From: Limnohabitans sp.
GTDB lineage: Bacteria > Pseudomonadota > Gammaproteobacteria > Burkholderiales > Burkholderiaceae_C
Assembly (NCBI GenBank): GCA_018883305.1
Contig: VEQI01000004.1
Coordinates: 1-26,617 of the forward strand
Length of the DNA: 26,617 bases
Direction of reading: 5' to 3'
A program made the translations under genes and the position numbers. How positions within the stretch are numbered: position 1 is the first letter of the stretch; each line of letters opens with the position of its first letter. Below, piece after piece: positions 14,401 to 26,400 of this stretch. A model generated the notes under the pieces. That model searched no databases and was not told the origin of the DNA. It was given only the letters and a program-made list of their open reading frames with translations.

Positions 14401-17400
14401 GTTGGCCTCGGCCAGCGGGGTGGCATCTCCAAAATTGACACTGCCACGCACCACCATCTTGCCCACGGTGCGAATGTCGATTTGCGGACTGGACGGGCCC
14501 TGAGCTGTCTCGACGGCCACCGGCAAGTCCGCTTGCAGGTAGTAGGTGTAAAAGTCTTTGAGACCAGTCACCGTGGTCTTCTTGGTGGTGATGGTCTTTT
14601 TTCGCAACCAGCCACCACCGGTGGTGGTGGGGCCGTCAATGGTGATTTCCTGATTCTGGAAGTCGCTGTCGAAATGCGCCAGCGCCTTGGACGCTTTCCA
14701 GATCTGTCCATCGGCCAACCGCCACGGGCTGCTTTGCGTCGCCACAAACTTGTACCAGGTCGACGGTGTGTTGGGATTTGCCGCGACGGCAGCCACGTCC
14801 AGCACCTTGCTGCCACCCAAGAGTTTTTCCAGCAACTTCCATTGACTGGCGTTGGAGAAATCGGTCAGCGGGAAGTTGAGCTTGCCGGTCTCGCCCACAT
14901 ACAGGTAGAGGTTGTTGGTGGCGATATCGCGCACCTGTGTCTTGTTCTGCGTGACATCTACCGCGAGGTTGCGCTTTTGTTCGTATTGAACAAACAAGTA
15001 GTCGCTGCGATTGGCCTGCAGAGCCACCTCGGACTCCAGCAAAGGGGTGCCATCGGTGAACTTGGTTTGCGAGAAATTGGCGGCGGTGTCAGGCACCAGA
15101 CCATCCCAGTCAAAACCAAAGAGGTTGAAACTTTCCTGCTTGTAAATTTCCAACGTGGTGTTGGTTTTGGCCTGGCCTTCGGTCCAGACGTAGTAACGCC
15201 CTTTTTCCGGCTGGTAGTACAAAGATGAGCCGGCGTCCGCAATCTCGGCGCTGCCCACATTCGCATAGGTGATGCTGCTGACGTTGCCACTGCCATCTGC
15301 CTTCTTGAGCACGCCCTGACGGGTCTGATGGGTGACTTGACCGTTTTGGTAGGTGTAGTTTTCCTGCCGCAGCGTCGTGCTGTCTGTGATGCTGATGGTG
15401 CCGACACGATTCTCCGACACATCGATCTCGTCGAGTTCCAGTGTGAAGCTGGTTTGGTTGTCAATCAGCACCGAGGTGTAGCCGCTGGCCACCCGCAGGC
15501 GGCCATTGCCGGTGCTGATGATGGTGCCCACCACATTGATCTTGCCGCCGTGTGGCTTGATCGGGTTGAGAGAAATTTTCTTGCTGGCGTAGTCAAAAGC
15601 GCCCGTAACCGAGGCCAATCCCCCATGGCCGAAGGTCAAGCCCGGCTGTGCGTTGCCCTTGGCGTCCGTGAGGCTGACGGACTCACTCGGATTGAAGCTC
15701 TGGTCGATGGTCAGTTCAATGCTGTCAACACCGCTTTGCACCAAACCATCCAGGTTGAGGTAACGGGCGTTGATGTTCACCTCGCCCATGGCGAAGATGG
15801 TGGACGACTTGGCCGGACTGGTGATGGCATTCATCAAGCTCTGCAAACGGCTGTCCGTGCTGCTGAGACTCAAGGATTTGGACAAACCGGCGCTGTTGTA
15901 AACCTGCTGGCCAAACACCGTGTTGAAGTTCAGGTACTGACGCGGATCGCGTCCGGTGTGGAACCAATCCTCACTGGAAAGGTTGAAGTCACCCGTGGCT
16001 GCCAGCTCAATCGTGCCTGCCCGCAATTCCCCTGTGACGTTGATGCTGCCACTCAGGTTTTTGAGCGTCAGTTTGCCATCCTCATTCACCACCCGGCCCT
16101 TGATGTTGATGTCCTGTGGAGACTGGGGCATGCTCATGTCTTTGAGCGAGGTGTACCAAGATGCCGGATAGGCATCCTGTGTGATGCTGATGACGCTCTC
16201 TCCGCCAGCCACTGGCGTGGACAGCGCCGTGGTGTTGAAATAGGTGGCTCCAGGCGTCATGACGACACGCTTGTTGTTCACCAACTCGGTGGCGCCCGTC
16301 TTGGCAATACCAATGTCGTTGATTTCCAGACCAAAAGGTGTTTTGTTGACCACCGTGATGTTGGCCTCTCCATGCGCCACCAGACGATTGGCAGCAACGG
16401 CCGTTTGCACAGCGCTCTTGGAAGCTTGATCCGCCTTGATGGAAATCAGACCCGCAGATGCCTGGACGTTGGGCATGCGCAGATACAGCACGTCAAAGCT
16501 CTCGCGCGCGGAAGAAGCCGCCACACCGCCTGGACCAGTTTGGGTTTCAGATAATCCCAGCTTGGCCAATTGCTGATCGATGTTGCTCAGCAGCACCTGA
16601 TATCTGGCAATGGCCTCGGCATTGCCGGCGTGGCTTTGCATCCAGCCTACGATCTTGGCTCGGTCGTCGAGCAACTGGTTGGCCACGTTAGCGTACACCA
16701 GCGTGGGTAACGCCAGGTCCTTGGGCTTGACAACGTAGAAGTCGTCACTCAGGGCCATGGCAAATTTCTGCCCCTTGTCGCTACTGGTGACTTCAATCTC
16801 GCGCCAGCCATCATTTTCGGCGTAGGTAGCGGTGGAGGGATTGAAGGTGGTGGATTCACCCATGCGCTGGAACCAGCGACCATCGGCGGTTCGCACCAAC
16901 TGCGCAGTCTGTACCGTCAGTGAGGTCTCGCTGCCAGTCAACCGATGGTCGGGCTTGATGGCCTGCCAGCGTTGGGTATTGGTGTAGTCCTCTTTTTCAA
17001 GCACCAGGTTTTCCTGGATGTCGCCTTCACCGGGTGGCGAGAAGCGGTAAGACATTCCGCTTTCACCTTTGCCATAGGCCGTTCCCACCAGTTCCACCAC
17101 AGTGCCCGTGCCCACGGACAATGCCACCTCTTCGAGATCAAGCGCGGCGTAGTGGTACTGCTGGGACTCGTCCAGGCCAAGGGCCTTTTTCTCCCCTGCC
17201 GTCAAGTCCGTGCCGACACGGTTCGCCGCCAGCTTGGTTTCGTTGTTCACCTCATAAGGCAAAAGTTGAATCACGGTTCGGTAATTGACACCGGCTTCCA
17301 CCGTCGCTTGAGACCCCACGTTCACACGGTTGTTACTGACAACACTGGTGTCGGTGATGGGGAACAAAGGCAACGGCAAAATGATGGCCATGCCTTTGGT

Positions 17401-20400
17401 CACGGCGCGTTGATCTGCCCCGATGCCAGGCTCTGTCAGCATCACCACATTGCCAATGGCACGCACACGAGTAGCTCCCGCCAGGTCAATGGAGTTGTTT
17501 TCCACCACCTTGGAAGTTGCCAGGGGCAAACCCGCTCCCAATGCCACCAGCGTCAGATCGGCCTGCGCCGTGGCCGTCATCACATTGGTCGTTCGCGCCG
17601 AATCCTGACCTGCGTACAACTTGACGTCGTTGCCCAGCAAATCCGCACCCGTGAGCGTGATGCGGTTATCCGCATCCAGTTTGGTCAGGGCAGTGGCGCC
17701 CGCACCACCGACAAAAGACACAGACAGCACATTGGCGCCAGCCGACACGTCAGCATCGCTGCGGGTGGTCAGGAACAAGTCTCCGCTCAAGTTGCTCAAC
17801 TTGGCTCGCCCGACATTGATGCCCGAACGCAGGTACGCGTCTTGATCCGCCACCGCCATTGAAACAGCGAAGGAGCCGATGGCGTCTACGCGGACCTTAT
17901 CAATCACGACCGCTTTGGTATAGGTGTCGATGCTGAACCGACCCGTTTGTCCGGACAGGGCGGCCACGGTCATCTCCGTGCCATTGCCAATGTCCACCTG
18001 GGCACCAAAGCGCTGGTCGCTGGTGCCAATGTCGGTGACCGTGCCCAACCCGGTCAGGCTGGCCAGACCAGCCGACCCTGAGCGCAACGATTCTTCGGTG
18101 GCCGAGTAGCGTTTTTTGTCCGCCTGGTTGTCGGCGCGAATGGTGATGTTGTTAGCCACGACCTTGCTGTCCTGACCGATCTTCACATCGGCCGTACCCG
18201 TCAACGTGGTGAGCATGGCTGCACCACTGCCGGCCAGGGCACCGACCGCCAGGTTCTTGGCCACAGCGTCAAAATTCTGGCCACGTGTGGACCACATGTC
18301 CAGCAAACCCACTGCAATCTGGTTGCGATCTCCCAGGCCGGCACGGGTGGTGCCCTCGATGCTGAGGTTGGAGTAAGACCCGGCCAATCCCGCAAACACG
18401 CCGCCACTGGAGGCGCTGGCACGTTGATATATTTCGTCCTGCGCCTTGGCATAGATACGCAACACCGATGCTGCCACGCGCACGTCCTGGCCCAACTCCG
18501 CCACCACCGAACCTGTGTCGCGGGTGATGGCTGCCGAGGCGCCAACCGAGGCGCCGGTACTCACGCTCAGCGCATGGCTTTGGGCATCGGATTTTTGGTT
18601 GGCTGTGGCCATGACATCCACCCGCCCCGTATCCAGGGGAGTGAGGATATCCGCCGACCGAATAGACGCCAACACTTTTGGGTTGAGTTCGTTGCTGGCG
18701 CCGGTTCCTGCGGCAGCCGCTGCAATCCAGCCAAAGCTGGCCGCAGCAGCGCGTACTTCCGATTGCGCCTGTGCATTGCCCTGGGCTTGGACCGTCACCG
18801 ACTTGCCAGCCGTCAAACGTGTCTTGCCAGATTCCGGATTGCCCGCCAGGGGTTCGGTGCCCGTGCGGTCCACCACTGCCGCTGTGACGGTGTTAATGGC
18901 ATTGATGGCTGTGGCACCACCCCCTGCCAGTGAATAGCCAGCCCCCATGCTAAAGGACACAGCCACGGCCGTGGAGGTGGCATTGATGGTGGCAAGGTCA
19001 TCCGCCGTGACGCGAATATCCCCATCGGATTCCAGCACGGCACGATCCACCGTGGCCGTGACAGTGCTGTTGATTTCGTTTTGAGCCACCGACACACCCA
19101 ACGCCGTCGCCGCACCCGCAGCCGCGAAGTTGAAGGCCATCGACACGGCCGCCACCTCGGTGTCGATGGTGGATCGATCACGCGCATCAATCAGGATGTT
19201 GCCATCCACATCCACACCCGTGCCCGTGGTGCGTTGCAGATACGCACGGGTCTCTGATCCAATCAGGTTGGTGGTGCTGGCACCGGCGCCACTCAAGGCG
19301 GCCCCGGTAGCGCCGCCTGACACGGCGGCTGATCCCGAACTGACCTTGGCAGATATCCGTTGTGCCGTATCGGCCTGAATCGTCAAGTCCAACGTGGCTG
19401 ATGCATCGTCCAATGCGCTGATCGCAGAGCGATCTACGGACGCAATGATGCGATTGGCCGAGGCGGTCGTGCGCTGCTTCCATTTCTTGTTGTCAGCGTA
19501 ATCCTGCTTGAGAATCAGTTCATCGAGCTTGCCATCCCCGTCCTTGTCCTCCGCCACGAGTGGCGTGCTACCGATGTATTCATAAACCTCGTTGGCACGT
19601 GCCCCCGAGGTGGCGCTCAAGCGGATCAAATCCCCCTTGACGATGCGACTGGGCTTGTCCGTGCCGGAGGTGTAGGTCACCGGCCCTTCCCACACCAAGG
19701 GGTCATAGCCGATGAAGTTGCGCGCCAGCGCAAGTCCAATCGAGGCGCCCACGCCGTTGGCCCCCCCCACGCCCACACCGACCGACGCTGCCACAATGCG
19801 CGCCAGAATGTCATTGGTGGCCTGTGCCTTGACCGTCACGTCTGACGCTGCGCGCAGGGCGCTGTCATCCACTTGAGCGAGCACATCCCCCAGAATCACG
19901 TTCATGGCCACGGCACCGGCGCCACTGACGCCAATACCGTTGGCGCCGCCAACACCTGCCGCCAGCGAGGCGGCCCAGGCGGTGACACGAATGGCGGCGT
20001 TAGAGGTGGCACGCACATCCACAGTGCCACGCGCATTCAGATCAATGCCCTTGAGGCCTGCAAACACCAGGCTGTCGATGACGTTGCGCGCGATCGACAC
20101 GCCCACTGATACGGCCGTGCCCGACGCACCCGCGAAAGCACCCGCCAGCGAGGCTGCCCCCGCGTGAGAGCGGATACGAGACTGATCATCGGCATAGACA
20201 CCCACATTGCGCGCCATCACGCGCGTGGGACGTGTGCCCACGGTGCTGTCTTGCGTGTCCACGCCGGCTTGCACACGCATGCCGATCTGGTTCTGCGCCC
20301 ACACCCCTGAGCCACTGGCGGTTACACCACCCGCTCCGCCGACCGCCAGCGCCGCCGATCCGGCCACAACCAGGGCCTCTATGGTCTGCTCGGCACTGGC

Positions 20401-23400
20401 CTTGAGTTGAACATCCTGTCCAGCGCTGACATTCGCGTCGATCAGCAGGGCACGCGTGGTGGCAATGGCTTGCTCACCGACCGCACCAAAGCCTTCCTGA
20501 CCGATCAAATTGCGCGCCACCGACACCCCGATGGAAGCGCCCACGGCGCCTGCACCACCGCCCGCGATGGCCGCCGAGAGTGCGGCAATTCGCGTGGCGA
20601 TGATGGAGGCGTTGTGCGCCTCAACCACCACATCGCCTTTAGCCACAATGCTGCCCTGGCGTACCACCGCATCCGTTGAACCCATGACCAGGTTCAACGC
20701 CACCGCACCTGCACCAGACACGGCCACCGCACCCATGCCGCTGATGCTCGCCGCCATCGATGCTGCAGCTGAAGTGGCGGTGATGTTGTTGCGCGTGAGC
20801 TCCACCGTGCCGTCATCCAGTCGGGCCAGGGTGTAACTGCGCCCACCTTCATCGTGGATCATCCAGCGCATGCCGTCTATCACCTGGGAAATTCGGAGCA
20901 CCGGCTTGACAATTTCCCAGCGAGTGCTGTCGGTGTAGTTGGCCTTGCTCAAATCAACAGCTTGATGATTTTTGCCGATGTAGCGATAAGTTGCGCCCGC
21001 GTTGCCGCCCGCTTTGTGCAAATCTGACACCCGTACCGTGTCACCTTTTTCAAGCTGACGAGTTTCCGCTTTCACCAATTTCCAGCGTGTGGTGTCTGCG
21101 TAGTTCTCTGTGCCCAACTCCAACTTGCGTGTAGTTTTGTCGATGTACTGGTAGACGTTGCCTGCCAGAGCACCGCTGACCACGTTGACTTTCTTACCCG
21201 ATTTGAGGGATTGAGCTTCGCTTTGCGAACTCAGGTAATCCCACGACATGCCATCCGTGCTTTTATAAAGGTACGAAGACTGCACGTTGTCCAGGGCGGA
21301 TATCTCCAAGCCCAAGGCCTGCAATCCATCCGTGATGGTTCGCAGGCTCTTGACATCGGTGAACTCGGTCGCGAGTTGCCACACCGCCGTGTTGGCATAG
21401 TTTTCACGCCACAGATCGAGGGTCTTGGATTCGGAATACGCGGTCCAAAGACTGGTGTCTTCAAAGTTTTGATCTCGCAAGTCCAGCACGGCACTGGTGT
21501 TGGTGCCATTGGATGCCACACCCTTGAATTTGTAGATCTTGCCCAGCAGGCTGCTGTCCTGGAAGTTGCTCTCCACTCGTACGAGCTGCCCGATGTCGAC
21601 AAACACCTTGCCCTCCAGGGTGGTGTGGTCCACCGTGCCACCAATGTATCGATAGACCTTGCCGGCCTCTCCGCCATAACTGTGCAGGGGATCGACCCGC
21701 ACTGTGTAGCCGGACATCACCTTGACGGCGTCGGTTTCAACTTCTTTCCAAACACTGTCCGTGGTGTAATTTTGGGTGCCCAAGTCTCGCTGCACACCGC
21801 TGGTCCCCACGTATTTATAGATACGCCCGGTGTTGGCACGCACCAGATCACCACTGCTGAGTTGCGTTTTTCCTTCGCTCTGCAAGTAATCCCATTCTTG
21901 CCCCTCGCTGCTGTTGTACGTGGTGTACGAGCCCGCACTGCCAGCGGCATCCAGCATGTCGGCCGTGATGCCCTTGGCCAGAATGTCTTTCCACTCCAGG
22001 CTGAGTAACTTTTCTCCACCGGATTGAGCGTTGACGTGAACATCCCCCGTGCGACTTTGAACGTCAGCCTGTCCGATGGTGGCCAAGGTGTCACCATCAA
22101 TGCTGTTGAACGCCAACGACAAGCCCACAGACACCGACACGGCCCCATTGGCGCCCACCGCAGCGGCCAGCGAAGCGGCACCCGCCAAGGCGTCGATGGT
22201 GGCCTGATTGTCGGCACTGACCGTCACCCCATTGGCGACAATCTTGCTGCGACCAGTGCCCACCGAGCCATCGATGCTGGCTTCCAGTCCGGTCTGAATT
22301 CGGTTTTCGGCATAAACACCTGCGCCGCTGGCTGCGGTTGACGCAGCGCCAGACAACGCCACACCGGCAGACAGCGTGGTCACCGTTGCATCAATGGTGG
22401 CAATCCCCTCGGCCAGGACGGACAAGTTGCCCGCTGCGTCAATACTGGCACTGCTGATACGGGCGCGCGTGGCAGCTTTTCGATCAGAGTAGCTGAGCAA
22501 GCGCCACACACCAGCGTCACTGTAGTTCTGGGTCGAAAGCTCAATGCCCTTGGCATTGGTCTGAGTCTCGCCAATGTATTCGTAGACCTCGTCCGTCAGC
22601 ACACCGGTATTTTTAAGAACTTTTTTACCCTTGGCCAGGGTGGTGAGCTTGTTGGTGCTGTTGTAGTCAGAGACTTTGTAGTCGTAGGCCACGTCCAGGA
22701 CATCACCCCCGATGATGTTCTTGGCCACCGAGATGCCCAACGCCACTGCGGTCCCCGCACCACTGCTGCCGGCGAGTGCAATGGATCTCGTGGAAATATC
22801 GGCCACGATGTAGGCATCGTCCTTGGTGCTGACCGTGACATCGCCCAGGCTGCCGCCGGATCCGCGCGTGGTGAGCGCCACACCGTGAATGTATGCATCC
22901 GACAGGCCATTGATGAAGTTGAAGGCCAGGGTGCCCGCCGCAGCCACCCCCACGCCGGTGCCACCGCCACCCACGGAAAGCGAAGTGGATGATGCCGAGC
23001 CTTCGGCCCCGATAGATGCGCCGCGATCCGTGCTGATTCGGACATTCCCGCCGACCACCACTGGGACTGTGTTGCCCGGGCTCCCACTGAGATAGGCCAG
23101 CACATCGTTATCCACGTCGTTGCGCGACATCGACAGCCCCACCGACACCGAGGCGCCACTGCCTTTACCAGAAACCGCAATCGACACCGCACTGGACTGC
23201 ACACTGGACAGAATGCCTGCACGCCCTTGCGCATCAATGATGAGGTCTTTGGCGGCTTTCAAGGACACCAGATTGCTGATGTAGGCTTGCGTGTCTGCGC
23301 TGACACGGTTGGTGGCAATCACGGGCGCCACCGTGATGCTCAGCGCCGATGAGCCCTCCCCAGAATCTTCCACACCAAATTCAGCATTCACCGCTTTGGC

Positions 23401-26400
23401 CGAGTTTTCGATCTTGGCATCGATGACGCCGATGGACAGTGCGCGAACTTCAACGCTGCCCGCCACATCCAGCGTGGCCCCATTGATCCAGGCTTGGGTC
23501 ATCAGCGTTTTTTCGGTCAGGGCCGAACTGCTGGACGAATAGTCTTTCAACAGCTTCCACAAACTGGCAGGCTGCCAGCCTACCGTGTTGAAGGCCAGTG
23601 TCACCCCTACCGCCAGGGTGGACTCCACCGAGGCGTCAACGGTGGCTTTGATAGCGGCCGAGTTGGTGCTGCTGACTTTCAAGTCGCCACCGGCAGTGGT
23701 GGCAATGCGGCCGCCTTCAACCCAGGCCTTCGCCGAGCCCAGCACGGTATTGGTGGCCACGGTGACGTTCAAGGCGCCAACATCGCCCGTCACCTCGCTG
23801 GTGATGTCCGCATTGACTTTCTCGCCTTCCTGAGCCTGCACCAGGACATCACCAGCCGCTGTCACTTGGGCACCGCTGATGTGCGCGTCCACCGTGCTGC
23901 GCAAGTCGTTTCGTACGATCAGGCCACCCGCACCCACCGAGGCGCTTTGTGAACCGCCAATCTTGTCCTTGAGTTTGGCATCCAGAATTTCACCCACGAA
24001 CTCAGAGGCACCTTTGACAAAGCCCTCCACCGTCCACAGTTTCCAGCCACCATTCACATCTGTGTAATTCTGGAGGCCGAGATTCACCGCATCCGTCCCG
24101 GAGACACGAATGTACTTTTCGCCGGCCAGGCCCATCACTTGGCGCCAGTTGGACGCATCTTGGTAATTTTGCTGGTTGAAGTCGATGTCCTTGATCGGCG
24201 ATTGACCGATGTATTCGTAGACCTCGTCGTAGACTCCGCCTCCGATTGACGTCTGCAATCGGACCCGCTCGCCTGTCTGGATATCTTCACCCGTGTCGGT
24301 GGACACATAGTCGGGCGAGGCAATTTGAACCACATCGCCCACATGAACTGTCTGAATGCCCGAGCGATCGGTGTACTTGGTTTCAAAACCTGGTAACGCG
24401 GAGGTGGCCAGGCCCACCGCACTGGAGCCCAGGGAGGAAGACGCCTTGGGCACCAAGCTGGCCTCTGCCTCGATTGCAGCCGCATCCGAGCCCGAGACCT
24501 TCACGCCACCTGCACGGGCATTCAGGCTGACACTGCTGCCCTCCACATACGCTTTGGCTTCACTGCTGATGACATTGGAAGTCACCACCACGCCCAAACC
24601 AGCCTTGAAGCTCATCAACGTGTTCAAGACCGGGGGCAATAAACTTTCGGGCACAAAACCCTGCAACAAACTGTCACCTGTGGACGTTTGATTGCCCACC
24701 GAAGCATTGATGGCAGATTCATTGACCGCGTCAATTTCAATCGCACCTGCCGCGTCAATGGTGGATCCTTTGACCAGCGCGTGCGCTTGAGAGGTCTTCT
24801 CCGTACCCACTTGTCCGTTGACCAACGCCTCCGTCGCATGCTTGTACACATCGCGGGCTTGCCAACCAATGGTATTGAACGCCATCGTGCGAGACAAGCC
24901 AATGCCATTGGATTCGGTGTCGCTCTGGTTGTTGGCGTCAATCGTGACGTTCTCGCTGGAGCGAATGGTGACGTCACCCGTGAGGGTCTTGATCTTGGCA
25001 TCCAGCACATTGGCATGCGCCTGCGAGAGCACCATGTTGGTGGATACCACGTCACTCAGACTGAGACTGCCCCCCATGAGTCCGCCGCTGGTCTTGCTGA
25101 CGCTATCCACCAGCGCATCGACGACCGCTTGGTCACTGACATCGATCACCACTTCATCGGCTGTCAGGTCTACCCCTCGCAAAGTGGCCTCGGCCTCTCC
25201 GCTCACCACGTTGCGAGCCATGATGCCGTTGGCCGTCACCCCACCCGCCAGTGAACCCAAGGTGAGCATCCGCACTGCGCCGCCCACAAAATTGGCGTCA
25301 TTTTTTCGGACTTGGACATTGGAGACGGTTCTGTCCCCGCTGTCCCGATCGAAGGCCAGTTTCCAAAGGGTTTTGCCACTTTCGCTGGAGGGTGCAGTCA
25401 GCACCGTGACGGACCGACCCAAATCCCGGAAAGACTTGCCGTCGCCATCCTGCGCATCCAGCAAAGCGTCTCGCATCTGATTCGCACTGGCCACCGACAC
25501 CACGCCTTTGGCGGTATAGGTTCGACCCGCATAATCAAATTTCAAATCGACGTATTGATCGGCCGCCTGTTGGCTGAGCTTCAAATCGTATTGACTGCCC
25601 ACGGCGGTGACACCGGGTGTCACGGTTTCTATGTCTGCCTTGGCACCGCCCGTCAATGTCGGCGCACGAAGTTGTCCCACATCGGACTCAAGGCCAAAGC
25701 GAATGTCATAAGTGGCTGTCGTTGCACTGCCCGCCGTGACCGTGAGCGCACTGTCGCCCAAGGACTGGCGCAGCGCCGCCTGAATCAACAAAGCTTGATC
25801 ATCACGCGTTGGGGCTTTGAGGCCTTCACGTACCGTCGACACTTGCAATGCCAGGGGTGAGTCGCCCACACGGGTGACCACCCGAGCTTGAATCTGACTG
25901 ATGTTCTCGCCCACCATGCTGCCTGCCAGCACAATGTCAAAACCCCACCCGGCTTGACGCTGCGCTTGCACCGTGACCTTGACGTTGTCCACGCCAAACC
26001 ACTGTTGCAACAAGGACTCCAGTTGAACGGCTTGAACCTCTTTGTCCGGGCCCAGTTCAAAGTTCAAATCCGCACGACCCGCCAGGGAAAGTCGAATCGT
26101 GGAGCCAGCAGCCGGCTCGGCATTGACCATCACCAGTGTCTGGTGTTCGGCTTGCGACTGACCCAAGGTGAGCACCGGGATGTCGTCGGTCACGACATCA
26201 CCTTGCGCCAATCGCATGGTGGAGAGGCCTGTTGTCCCTGGGCTCAAGGTCAACCGCTGCACCTCCTGGGTGCCTAATGAACCGCTGCCGGTCGAGGTGA
26301 CGGTCTTCCAACCGTAGTCATCGATGGCCAGCCAGCTCAGCGCGTCAACGGCGTTTGAAAAAAGGCCCGTGAACTGACCGAGCACACCGGATTTGAATGC

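Larger units (their letters stand above)
7600..14480 (-). repeat. Filamentous-haemagglutinin-like beta-strand region
   Basis: Short strands alternate hydrophobic residues and begin with Gly-Asp or Asn-Gly, for example G-D-I-T-I-N-V, G-N-I-S-I-T-A, G-D-L-R-V-R-D, G-D-V-D-V-T-E, G-N-V-A-I-Q-V and G-D-I-V-V-T-A. The repeat is about 20 residues per turn but irregular. This is the pattern of right-handed beta-helix adhesins. The region runs without any change of style through the in-frame TAA at 11473, which supports one original protein. No haemagglutinin N-terminal secretion domain (TPS) is visible in the window. Confidence 0.7.
17270..25260 (-). repeat. Beta-strand repeat region with A-[RKF]-N-x-[IV] anchors
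   Basis: The region consists of many degenerate units. A run of small residues (G-A-G-G-A-x-G-x-S-x-G-V-S-V) ends in A-R-N-x-I or A-F-N-x-I. Next come an A-x-[IV] strand, a strand starting G-D-V-x-V-x-A, and an A-x-I-x-A strand. Coding-strand positions of some anchor Asn codons are 25212, 23910, 23121, 22920, 22719, 22107, 20511, 20085, 19902, 19719 and 19080. The period is irregular because modules are inserted between units. The strand spacing fits a long beta-solenoid or stacked beta-repeat rod, as in filamentous haemagglutinin and leukotoxin-type adhesins. The fold is inference. Confidence 0.75.

Noticed and set aside
14612..14627. Palindrome CCACCACCGGTGGTGG as an operator or terminator
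   Set aside because: It is inside coding sequence, explained by Thr and Gly codon runs, and has no T-run or promoter nearby.
22606..22630. A-run on the coding strand (GGT AAA AAA GTT CTT AAA AAT) as a programmed frameshift site
   Set aside because: The frame of the run does not fit an X-XXY-YYZ slippery heptamer, the frame simply continues, and no overlapping product is visible. Simple slippage cannot be excluded but has no support.
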